Source of the DNA: Marsupella aquatica
Taxonomy: Eukaryota > Marchantiophyta
NCBI GenBank assembly: GCA_973895155.1
Contig: OZ316892.1
Span: forward strand, 18,972,001-19,036,000
DNA: 64,000 nucleotides
Reading direction: 5' to 3'
Below the pieces are notes generated by a model that was not told the origin of the DNA, searched no databases, and saw only the letters and a program-made list of their open reading frames with translations. The position numbers were made by a program, and so were the translations under genes. Each line of letters opens with the position of its first letter. Position 1 is the stretch's first letter. Positions 54,416 through 64,000 of this stretch are shown here, one piece after another.

Positions 54416-56448
54416 TTGGAGGCTAAGATAATAGTCACCGCAACATAGAGTCCAAGCACAACCAAGTGATAGAAAAAATTATTTTAAAATTTAAATTTTT
54501 AGAGAAATTAATATCATATATACATTATTAATACTCAAGTTTTTTCAAACTTTAAAGTTCTTATCCAATTCTTTAAGTCTCAATTTGAATAATTATTTTT
54601 TAATAATATTCAATTTTTTATTTTTTATCTTGGTTGGGTTGAGGTAGGTTATGGGTAGCTTGGGCAGAGGTAATCCAGATTAATAGAGATATGGATGGAT
54701 CCTACATTTACAGAAAAACAAATTTTTACTTAAGACCTAGGATTGTTCCCATTTTTTCTTGAGTTTGTAAATAGTACCATATCCATTTTTAGAGGATATG
54801 GTATATCACTTATGATACTCTTGCATACAACTGGGTTAGGTACATTTTTGTCTTTTGTTCCCACGTTATATTCTTTTTTGTGTGAAAAGTGCATGCAACA
54901 GGGTTAGTTACATTTTTTGTTTTTTGTGTACACCAATTGATTACTGTTTGTGTGAAAAGATTTACTGTACTTTTTGGTTAACACTATATTTAATTTGCTT
55001 TTGGTTTTATCCCTTCTATTTATTGGTTACTTCTTTTCTTGGCACTGTATTTTTGAATGACGACCACTGCATAAAAAGGCGCAACCTTGTATTATAGTTC
55101 TTGATAATGCAAGCAACTCTATGAGTATTAGTCTATGTTGATATTCTCCAACTATATCATCAATGTTTTGTTAAGAAGATGTTGCCTCATTAAAACCCTC
55201 TCATACTCCTGAGCTGAGAGAAAGAGTACAACCACCTTTTACAGATGTAAATCTATCATATGGTAGTAATTATGAGTGTCTAATTATATACTCAAAGTTT
55301 AGACAGTTTTCTAATGCCAATACCTTGACAGTGAACTTGGTGTGTGTTGTTGGAGGTAAAGCCTTTGTAAATAAGTCAGCATGATTATCCTTGCTCGCAA
55401 TTGCCTTTATGTTGATGTTGTCTCCTTCTTGCTCATGAGTGAAGAAAAACTTTGGCGCAATGTGCTTGATCCTGTTGCCTTTGATTTTGACACCTATTCA
55501 ACACATGCAAGGTTGTCTTTGAATAACACTGTGGGTTGGGTTAATGCTGGTAACCCACAATTACTATTAATATGGTTAATAATTCTTTGTAACCATATGC
55601 ATTCTCGACTTGCTTCATATAATGCAATTATTTTGGCGTGGTTTGATGAAGTGCAAGTTAGAGTTTGTTTCTAAGTGCTTTTCCATGATATTGTTGTAGT
55701 TCCGTATAAAAATACATATCCAGTCTGAGATTTGGCATCATCGGGGTCGGATAAGTTACCAGCATCTGCATATCCTGTTAATGTCAGACCAATGTGATTA
55801 GGGAAATATGTCCCATATCAACAGTTTGTTTTAGATATCTAAAAATTTGTTTAACTCCATTCCAATGGCGTATAGTGGGTTGTGCACTATGTCAAGCCAA
55901 CAAGTTCACGGCAAAAGAGATGTTGGGTCTGGTCGGGGGTCTGGTTTGGTTAGCTAAAAACATTAAGGCTCCAATGGCCAATAACTAAGGTTTCTCTGGT
56001 CTTTGTGCGTTTTTGAAATATGTCTTTATCTTGATCAAGAGATCGTATCTCCATTGGAGAGGTTACAGGATGTGCAGAGTCCATATGAAATTGTTTAAAT
56101 ATCTTGGTGGTATAGGTACTTTGGTGTAAGAGTATGCCATTGTCCAAGTGTTCAAATTGTAGACCTAGACAGTAGTGGGTTTTGCCCAAGTCTTTCATTT
56201 CAAATGATCTGGTTAGCATGTCAAATGTATGTTTAATTAACATTGTGTGTCCAAATAGGTTTATATCATCAACATATATGGTGACGAAGATGAATTCTTT
56301 ATCTTGGTTCTTGATGAATAAGCATGGTGCTATATCTTCATTTATATATCCCATTTGTAACATCTTGTCTCGAAATCTCTGGTATCACATTCTTCCGCTT
56401 TGCTTTAGTCCATATAAAGATCTCATGATTTGGACAACATATTCATCC

Positions 56449-57337
56449 CCCTGGGCCCTCACTAAGGGAAATGTAATGAGACATACCTGTGACTGAAGGC
56501 CCCCCAGGTACCCCTTGTTATATTTTGGAAGAACATTAAAATGTATCTTGTTCGTTCTAAAAAGAATTTTCAGTCCTATATAAAACTTACCTATGTTATT
56601 GTAATCAAATAGATTTGGGGATTTAAGACACCCTCCACTTGTTATAAAAAAAATCTTTTGCGAAGAGATTCAATCATGAATGCACATTTTATTTAATGTA
56701 CCATTAAGTGACATGTACACTAAACAAACATATTGCCATATATTATTTGGCAATGTGTGAAAGCCATTGGGGCTTTAGCACACAAACATCTAATTTCAAC
56801 TACATACGGGACTGATATCAAAGTTCTCCAGAAGATTCCAACAAAATCTCACTACAAGACATTAGAGGTGACATTGCACTTAACAAGCCAAAGAAGTCAT
56901 CCACTACTCCTGTCTGTAAAGTGCCAGACATCTTACTGGGCCACAGATTTTTAATGTTACTCCATACATATGGGATGGGAGCATCCACTTCTGAAAACTG
57001 AGAGCAAATATTACAAATACTGGAATCACCACTCAACACAAACCCATTGGGCTTCACTATTGTCCTTCTTGAAATTAGAACCCCCTAATCCACTGGTGTG
57101 ATGACATGTGGTCCAATGAACAAGTGACGCGTGTCATTAGGTATTACCATGGCCCTTCAGTTCATTAACTTTGGGACACATTTTAAAAAGCCCTTCACCT
57201 CTTCTAATTGGTTGCAAATATAAACAAGGCCCTTGTTGCTTAGAACGGTGTTATAATATTATTCACGGATTTGATATTTAATACCCATCGGACGTTTTCA
57301 TGTATGTTTCATTATTTTGTAAGCTGAGGGCCCAGGG
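56449..57337. mobile_element. hAT-like non-autonomous element (889 bp) inside copia RT
   Basis: Terminal inverted repeats CCCTGGGCCCTCA and TGAGGGCCCAGGG, with similarity continuing inward (AATGAGACATAC against GTATGTTTCATT). A perfect 8-bp duplication ATTCATCC flanks it (56441-56448 and 57338-57345). Removing it rejoins the copia RT between the MDVV region and RSLYGLKQS. The longest ORF inside (minus, 57057-56818) has no recognised domain. Confidence 0.93.
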
Positions 57338-57964
57338 ATTCATCCTTGGCCAGAGGTATGGATTTATGTATTGGAGAGACTATAGGTCCACTCCATGGTG
57401 TCTCAAGGACTATAGGTTCATGACTTGTTTTCCCTTCTTGGGGTCTTTTAGTGGTAGTAGATGTATTATGGGTTGATTTCTAGATGGTATGCTCCCCCTG
57501 AATATGATAGGTATTTCAACTGATAAGCTCTAGGGGGATTTCATGTATATAGTGGTATCCAGTAAACTATATAAGTATGTTGTAACCACATCCATTTGGT
57601 GCATGATTAATTTATGGCTGAGTGAAAATCCAATAAGATATAGGTACGTGATAGCATCATAACTGGTGCGTATGTCAAGTTAAAATCATGTCCTGGGATT
57701 TGGGTATATCCCTTAGCAACTAGGTGTGCTTTATATCTGGCTACTTTGCCTTGTGCATCTCACTTTTCATGAATGTCCACTTATATCCAGTTAAGTGGGT
57801 GTCTACTGGTGTGGGTATAATAGGTCCAAACACCCGTCATTTAATTAACAAATCAAGTTCTGAATAAATTGCTTTTCCCATTCCAACCAATTTGGGCTGC
57901 TTTGTGCCTCTTTAATGGTTTTAGGATCCAGATGGTGGAATATTATTTATCTCTTGGGAAATTG

Positions 57965-58296
57965 CTCGGGGGGGGGGGTCACTTCCACGGAAGTGACACA
58001 TCACGTGCGACGAAGTATAGGCCCATTTAAATGGGTGTGGCGGAAGACTTCCAAAGTTTGGTGGAAGAACACATAGGGCATGTTTTATTGATTGGTCGAC
58101 TTTAAAGAACACATAGGCCTATTTAATTGCAAAAAATACTTTCTATAAAGTTTTTAGGGGTTTTTTAATAAAAAATGACAAAATTTTAAGAAAGAAAGGG
58201 CTTTGCAAAAAAATATTTTTCACTTTAAAGTTAGAGGGGTCAAACCCTAAAACGTCGCACGCGATGTATGACCCTCCATATAGTGACCCCCCCGAG
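57965..58296. mobile_element. hAT-type MITE, copy 2 (332 bp), inside copia pol
   Basis: Same element as 36132-36461 in reverse orientation, nearly identical apart from poly-G/C length and two or three substitutions. Perfect 8-bp target duplication GGAAATTG (57957-57964 and 58297-58304). It interrupts the copia reading frame within FAYAISQEI. Confidence 0.97.
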
Positions 58297-59499
58297 GGAA
58301 ATTGCATACGCAAATGTATTGTCAAGAGGTACTGTGTGTCTATTCCAAATGGTTCCCGTATTCATATAGTGAATAGATGTCTCTTCATTGTCCGAGGTGT
58401 TCATAGGGTCCACTAGGGGTATTACCTCGGGTAGGGTGATGGTGATGGTGGTCTAGAAGTAGATGCCCATTTTTGTCTGGGCTGAGTATCTTTAGCTCCC
58501 ACCGGTCTACCGTGTTTCGCTCTCGATGGTTGGTCGCTTGCAAGTTGTAATGACTTTTGTGAACGTGCAGGGGCATTTGCAGCAGGTATATATGAACATG
58601 TAACCTATGCAATGTCAGTAAATGCATTTGGCATTTGCTCCACTGTCCGTGTTAATTGTATGATACGACAAACTTCATCTTTGCATTGTCATGTTTGTGG
58701 GTCGTTCCAAGATGTAGAGTTAATTTGTCATCTTCACTCCAGTTCTTGTGGTCTCTCAAATGGTTGTTTCCCATCAAATAATTGGGGGAAAATGTCCTCG
58801 TAAAAGTGACAATCAGCAAGATACACGGTAACTTTCTTACCAATTCTTCCTCCTCCCCGCAGGAACACAAAACAAAACTCTGGAACTGGCATCGATCGAC
58901 CCCTTCGCTGCTCCTGCAATTCTACGTCTAAGTCTAAAGGTGGCTGCATTGGCCAGATCATATGGTTCGATCATGCTATATGGTACATGGCTAATCACCT
59001 TGAGCTATTCTTTACTGTGTCGTCTACACAGGCTCGGCTCATTCTAATGATGAGCTTCTTAGGAGGAGAAGCACGTGGTGTGGTATTGGACCAGGTTGCA
59101 TTCTTTTTTACTAGACAAATCTTACTAGAAGCTCCTTATGATTTCTGCTTAACTGTTTCTTGTGCTTTTCTCCACTTAGTTCTTGTCTACAAATCGATCC
59201 TTGGTGCTTCAATTCGTTCGTCATGGAAACGCCTTAGTCAATTTGCTACTGCTCATTATCTCTTCCTCAATTCGTGATACTCTTGCAGGTCTCCTAGGTC
59301 TGGTTGAAGCCTCGGGCAGTAATCACTGCTATCAGAAGACTCAATTGAATTGCGTTCTCTGTTCTCTCAGGTTTGTTTTATTTGCTGGTCCTGGGGTGTT
59401 TTTATGTCTTCAATTTCCTCTTCTCACGAATTGTCGCTCTCCTGCCCAGTCATTTTCCTCCATTGTAATCTTCTCCATACCATTGTTCAGCCGGTCGAG

Positions 59500-59515
59500 C
59501 GTGTTGATAACTTGT
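59500..59515 (-). other. Copia primer-binding-site region
   Basis: Directly inside the 5' LTR the minus strand reads ACAAGTTATCAACACGCTCG. The GTTATCA.CACG core is the primer-binding-site form seen in some plant copia lineages. Confidence 0.6.
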
Positions 59516-59660
59516 TGAGTTATAAACATTGTATGAATGAATCAACAGCAACTCTCTTCCTCCTTCTCATTTGTATATTTGTGGGAATACATTTAGGTCT
59601 TAACCTGTGTTGGGGTAACTATGGGTTATAGTAACCGTGGTATACTAATATCTCATAACA
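59516..59660 (-). repeat. 5' LTR of the split copia element
   Basis: 145 bp, TGTTATGAG ... TAACTCA on the minus strand, matching 38930-39088 with about four substitutions outside a TA-repeat length difference. Confidence 0.9.
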
Positions 59661-59665
59661 ATTAT

Positions 59666-60596
59666 TTATCTATGCAATGCGCGAGCTACCTATTTATTAG
59701 AGTGATCCGGCCCTGAATGACAGACCAGGCTGTTATTCCAGATTCCCAGATGAGCAATCACATTCGCAATCACATTCGCAGACAACTCTACTTCAGTTTT
59801 ACTTGTTTGTCAGCATTGAACGATTCCGTCAGTCCGTGTATCTTGCAGGAGTTACTCGTCAAATCCGGTAGATATTGTTTCACTTCCGGGTCATTTCCTG
59901 CGCGCGGAACACGACTATATCTGTAGTTCTATACACATGAAGCATGCCGCGGACTGAGGATCGAAGGTCGTCAGGAGCTGAAGTCACGTCACCGAGATTT
60001 GGGACATTCTTATTTTCTATTCTATTCTATCTATTTTCTTCTATTCTAGTCTGTCTGTACATAAATATCAAGAAAAGAGAAACAGACAGTGACCTTTCGG
60101 ATTGGGCTTCTCGGTGTTCCGGGTACACCAATTAAAAAGGTGCTGTAGGTCCTACCCTTCCAACAGAAACAAACAATTATCTCGTGTACGTATCGGTGAA
60201 ACGTGCATTCGAGGTAGGTCCTACCCAAGCCAAGTAAGAACATACCTTAGCAAAGTGTGAAACAGACGATGGGCCCAACCGAGAGACAACTTAACAAATT
60301 GTGAAGGTAAGTCGAGTCATAAGGATTAAGAGAGTCACTCACAGAAATAGACCATCAATAACAAATTAAGACCAAGAGCCCCTTCCCAAGTTCAAAGAGG
60401 AGTCCAATTGCACAAACTAAGCTGAAAGAACCCAATGTCCTAGGGTTCAGTATAAGGCACCGAAATGACCACCAAAATCTCTGAGTTTATGAGTTTATTT
60501 TGACTAGATTATCAATGCTTGGACAATCAGTTTATTTTGATTAGGTAGTAACAGTTCTAACAATAAATACGAAAAAAGGCAAGGAAAGTATAGGGT
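59666..60596. other. Non-coding stretch
   Basis: No gene recognised. A TTCTATTCTA microsatellite lies at about 60005-60045 and a CACATTCGCAAT duplication near 59760. Confidence 0.5.
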
Positions 60597-60598
60597 AA

Positions 60599-60735
60599 TG
60601 CAGGGCGCAGGGTAACTAGGCTGTAACCTTGCGTCCGGAATATGAAAAGAAGCTAACTGACGGCAGCCGGAAAGCTTCTTTGAATATTCCGGGAGCAGGT
60701 TACAGTCTGTAACCCCAGCCTTGCCCTGCCCTGCA
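60599..60735. repeat. Long imperfect hairpin (fold-back)
   Basis: Left arm 60599-60654 (TGCAGGGCGCAGGG ... AGAAGCT) and right arm 60673-60735 (AGCTTCTTTGAATATTCCGG ... CCCTGCA) are inverted repeats separated by 18 bases. Roughly 80 percent of the arms pair, with a few bulges. It could be a fold-back MITE or a small-RNA precursor. Confidence 0.85.
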
Positions 60736-60738
60736 CTA

Positions 60739-62040
60739 GCGTACGTAACTCCTGCCCGAGAAGAGGTTACTGGCTCAACTTTTCAGGACAGTAGATTATG
60801 ACTATAGCACGCCCCTCCAGAAATGGTGACACACCGGTACCCTCTACTCTTGACAGGAATTACGTTACAATCAAGAAGGTTTTAAAAGAAAGATTGGGTA
60901 ACTGCAAAGAAGTAGTAAAAGAATTTTGACAAAGAGTCTCGACCATGGATATTTTCATATGCAAGTAAAGAAATTTATGATGCTAGAAATAAATATAAGA
61001 AAACAGGAAATCATAGAAGACCTCTAAGTTATCAAACTTTCATTATCTTAGTTTGTTTTAGTGTCACAGTCCTGACAAAAGTTGCTTATGTTAAGCGAAG
61101 TTATTATAGTGGCATCAAGAGATGGTGAAAATAGGATAAAACCTTGTTATATCTAAACAATTTTGTTTCTGTTTGACCCAAAAATGAGGAGTGGATACCA
61201 TCGGATATTTTTCAAGGTTTATTCCTTCTTGCCAAGGTTGCTAAGATGTTTTCTCATCTAATTTTTCTACATTTCTTGTTCACTACTAGATCCCCCGAGA
61301 TTTTAGGGTAATCATCAGATTCTGGCCAATGAGGTCTGGGGCTAGGTGTAGCTATTGCAACACAATAAATCTAGCGCCAAAAATGGCAAAGATGTTTTAG
61401 TGAAGTGGAATTTGGCTCATTCGCTTCACTAAAAAAAGTCTGGATCCATTACCAACTGCCAAAATAAATTGCCCTCAACCTTTAAATAATGGAGGAGCCG
61501 CATTGCCCTCCATTGGGACCTCTTAAATAATAAAAGGGCACCACTCCTTCCAGCGCGACGGCAAGGTCGGCCCTACAAAAATAGGAGTACAAGGCCCTAC
61601 CGAGTTTATAGATTGCACGAATAATGAAATGATTTTACTATCCGACCCCACCTCAGCCTTTATCTTAGATTCTGGCGGCCACAATGAGCCTGTGAGGGCA
61701 CACATGAAGGCGCAGCCGTGGATGACGCTACGGACGGTCTCGATGTACAGATACGGAAGCAGACGCCAGCACTCCACCCTATCCTCTACGCATCGGAGTC
61801 CGTTGATTACGGCTATCCGAAGTCATGAGTAGCGCAGAAGAAGACGCGTGGCCGCCAAGGAGGTGGAACGCTGTCCGCCACGCAACTCGGTCGCGGGAAC
61901 TGTAGGCTCAAGCCTGGTCGCCTGGACTAGTGGACTGGATAACGCAGACTTGCTGTCGGCTGACTCCCTGCTCTTGCTCACGGTGGTCCTCTAGCTTTAT
62001 GTGGATGTCGGGGAAGCAGGGTAAGTATTTTTTTGTTTGA
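60739..62040. other. Non-coding stretch with one GC-rich island
   Basis: AT-rich except for 61540-62000, which is GC-richer. There a minus-strand frame upstream of 61523 reads LRIAVINGLRCVEDRVECWR and continues protein-like to about 61640. It may be a decayed exon, but I do not recognise the family. Confidence 0.35.
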
Positions 62041-62167
62041 AGAGAAATGACGAAGACACTTATTAGTAGACCCCAAAAGTGACATATATTAATTGTCGAG
62101 AATCAATTTCAGGGTGAGCCCTCACATATCATACAGGACCCAGAGTCCCAGACTGAAAAGGAGAGAA

Positions 62168-62415
62168 TATTAACAAAGTGGATAAGCAAAGTAAATAATG
62201 GGAACTCACATCCACCTGTACCAACAAAACTGATCCCACCCACACACTTAGAATCTTATATCCTCTATAGTACTATAGGACCAAACAGAAAAGAAGAGTA
62301 TTAAAGTAGGGTCACAAAGTGGATAACCAGGGGCCTAATAAATAATCAGAACTTTCTAGAGGGGGCCTAATAAATAATGAGAACTCCCATCCAGTGTACC
62401 AACAAAACTCATCCC
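62168..62415 (+). repeat. Direct repeat pair around a SINE-like element
   Basis: TAAATAATGGGAACTCACATCCA ... GTACCAACAAAACT.ATCCCACCCA at 62190-62243 recurs at 62349-62420 as TAAATAATGAGAACTCCCATCCA. A third TAATAAATAAT.AGAACT copy lies at 62335. Confidence 0.85.
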
Positions 62416-62490
62416 ACCCATTTAGATGGGGAAATGAACCTGGGACCTTTTAGTTCCAGGCTCATCTCCTGGCCAACTGACCTAGGGTAT
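62330..62490 (-). mobile_element. tRNA-like SINE head or tRNA pseudogene
   Basis: On the minus strand TAGGTCAGTTGGC (62472-62484) resembles a pol III A box and GGTTCATTTCC (62430-62440) a B box, 44 bp apart as in tRNA genes. No matching acceptor stem is visible, so it is not a functional tRNA. The downstream T-rich repeat fits a SINE body. Confidence 0.5.
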
Positions 62491-63560
62491 GGATTTTAAT
62501 TTTGATATTAATCTAATCTTGAGGTATTTGATTGATCATTCCAAACACGAAAAGTGTTACTCCTGATATAGATGTTGGGTAAGATGGTTTAAAGTAAAAT
62601 AGGAGTTTGGATCACCCAAGATCCCAATAACACCTTCCATCATGGATACACTTGTGCTTTTTAATGATTTCTACTTTTGCCAGTGTGACGAATGTGATTC
62701 TGTGTCAAAGGAGAAGATGCTAGGAAGATTCTTTATCTTGATTTTCCTTGAACATTAGATCTCCCTAAATTTAAGGTGACCGTCAGATGCTGGCTAGTGG
62801 GAGAGTGAAAACCTAGCGCATTCTTGTCAAAAGTGGCCAAAACGTTTTGGAGAGGTGTAATCTAGCAAACTAGAGCCAAAAACAAGAATTAGAGGTGCAG
62901 CCTAGCAAACTTTTGCCACTAAGAAAAATGCTGATTTTGACTCTTGCTGTTGCTGGTGTAGTCCTTAGCGTAACTGGGAATATGGGGAAGTAGGGTAAGT
63001 AAGGATTTCTTAAGTTGGCCAATATCACATTTGTGTTAGGAATGTTTTTTTTTATCAATTTCTGTATTGGTTCCAGACAGTTAGATCTCCCTATCTTATT
63101 TAAATCATTACATTTTATTTTTAAAAGGGGAAATATTGTGAAACCCCACAAAAAGGGAAGAGTCAGCCACAATAGTTGAACCAAGACTCATCACGTGTGA
63201 GCTACCACAAAGTCATGCCTCTCGGGCAGATCTCCCTATCTTTAAAGAGATCCATCAGATTGAGCCTAGTGGACCTAGAGAAATTGGCTTATCTACCTGA
63301 AAGTGAGGCAAATGGTCCCATGTTAGGGACAAGATGTTAAAAATATTTAGTTCTGTGTATTAGTTCCTGCCTGCTAGATCTCAGAGATAAGGAGAACCAT
63401 CAGATTGTGGTTAGTGGACCCAAGAAACCAGGTTTAAGGGTGTTAAAATATTCCTTATGTCAATTTTCTACATTAGTTCCTGACACTTAGATCTCCCTAA
63501 ATTTAAGCAAAAACCATAAGATTGTGTAGTGGGCCTGGAAAACCTGGTGGATTTTAGCGC

Positions 63561-64000
63561 AAAGTTGCAACTGATTTTTGATAGCAAACCTTGGTGATAA
63601 GGAATATGAATTGCAAAAAGATCTTGTCCACTGTCCCCATGTACCTGAACTGGTTTCATGCCTGGACAGTGTTGGGTTGAGATTTGAGACCCTGGTGATG
63701 CTTCAAATGGAAGTTCAAACGGATTGGGGTGGGAGGAGAATGTGGACATTGCCTTACTAACTGATGGATTTGTACTTGGTCACGTTTCTTTCTACTTGTT
63801 TTCAAAACTGTTTTGGGTCTCCTTTGACACTCCTGATTTTTGCAAGGAGTTTGGAATTATACCTTGAAGTACACTTACGGCAGCAATTTTGGCTCCGATT
63901 TAAACCCTGCCAGCATGTGAGACTTGATCCCTACTGCCTCTGAAGTCCTGAGAGCCAATCTTCTCTTGGGAGAGAATCTGTGAGAAAAATCTTAAGGAGT
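63561..64000. other. Non-coding stretch to window end
   Basis: No gene or repeat recognised beyond short unrelated ORFs. Confidence 0.4.

Larger units (their letters stand above)
55160..58770 (-). pseudogene. Copia pol remnant (integrase C-terminus, RT, RNase H) of the split element
   Basis: Minus-strand fragments in copia order from high to low coordinate: an integrase tail (WNDPQT...C.DEV.RIIQL, about 58700; then SYIPAANAPAR, about 58570), an RT N-terminal region (FAYAISQEINN, interrupted by the MITE), MDVVTTYLY (about 57580), RSLYGLKQS (about 56420) and the catalytic IYVDD (about 56265-56276) with MKDLGKTHYCLGL. A tail with copia 3'-end character (GGTTTTAATGAGGCAACATC on the minus strand) lies near 55170. 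Stops and frameshifts are frequent. Gag, protease and most of integrase were not found between the 5' LTR and 58770, so the element was also internally deleted. Confidence 0.85.
38930..59660 (-). mobile_element. Copia element split by nested insertions (composite)
   Basis: Two copies of a short LTR lie at 38930-39088 and 59516-59660 in the same orientation, flanked by identical 5-bp duplications ATTAT (38925-38929 and 59661-59665). A PPT-like sequence borders the first on its inner side and a PBS-like sequence borders the second on its inner side, so they read as the 3' and 5' LTRs of one minus-strand insertion. Pol remnants lie between (55160-58770). The intervening 15-16 kb of Helitron-like, CACTA and gene-bearing DNA plus two hAT-like elements must therefore have inserted later. 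Chance agreement of TSDs between two independent insertions is the main alternative. Confidence 0.8.
61280..63560 (+). repeat. Degenerate repeat family with TTAGATCTCCCTAAATTTAAG core
   Basis: Five or six diverged copies with cores near 61288, 62757, 63083, 63229, 63379 and 63489. Each has TA.TTCCTG..C..TTAGATC before the core, then ACC.TCAGATT.TGG.TAGTGG.CC. They are irregularly spaced and interrupted by the SINE-like block. Confidence 0.75.

Noticed and set aside
61523-61777. Minus-strand protein-like frame (RVECWRLLPYLYIETVRSV)
   Set aside because: Looks like it could be a conserved exon but no family was recognised, and no flanking exon was found; kept only as a note in the non-coding entry.

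Overview
This window is nuclear DNA of a land plant, dominated by mobile elements. Evidence for a plant: plant-type Ty1/copia elements, a CACTA element of the Tnp2 plus Transposase_24 type, a multi-exon homologue of the plant telomere-capping protein CTC1 with GT-AG introns, and remnants of plant F-box/kelch, RPT5 and RPL18a genes. A non-LTR element with a restriction-like endonuclease makes a non-seed plant plausible, but the species cannot be named from this sequence.

Layout. 1-5214: a Ty1/copia element on the + strand; its 5' LTR lies just outside the window. 5215-12200: AT-rich non-coding DNA with one low-complexity Lys/Ser-Asp ORF. 12203-13279 (-): an F-box/kelch pseudogene. 14441-16245: repeat arrays, including a TIR element built from GGTCCATCAAG-type repeats. 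16909-17022: a stray RPT5 fragment. 17280-23305 (+): CTC1, twelve exons with consistent phase, the only clearly intact host gene. 23306-29600: repeats and AT-rich DNA. 29604-32426 (-): a 5'-truncated non-LTR retrotransposon ORF broken by two nonsense codons. 32800-38744: a G-quadruplex-prone tract, minisatellites ending in Helitron-like termini, a 330-bp hAT MITE and a 1165-bp MULE-like TIR element.

38930-59660 is a nested structure. A minus-strand copia element with short LTRs (159 and 145 bp) and a perfect 5-bp target duplication (ATTAT) has been split by later insertions. These are a Helitron-like terminus one short step inside its 3' LTR, a large CACTA element (39.5-49.4 kb at least), an 889-bp hAT-like element (56449-57337) and a second copy of the hAT MITE (57965-58296). 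Both hAT insertions keep perfect 8-bp target duplications. A 100-base assembly gap lies at 39357-39456.

The CACTA element encodes a full-length three-exon Tnp2 transposase (about 1163 aa) and a seven-exon RGG-rich protein ending in a Transposase_24 domain (about 505 aa). Next to them, on the same strand, are a twin-BRCT protein, an EDM2-like PHD-finger protein and a Cys-rich ORF; a ribosomal protein L18a fragment lies just beyond on the other strand. All of these sit inside the disrupted copia, so they most likely arrived with mobile DNA. An autonomous-looking transposon carrying chromatin-reader and DNA-repair-type domains is the most interesting thing in the window.

59.7-64 kb: a near-perfect hairpin, a tRNA-like SINE head and a dispersed degenerate repeat family, with no recognisable gene.
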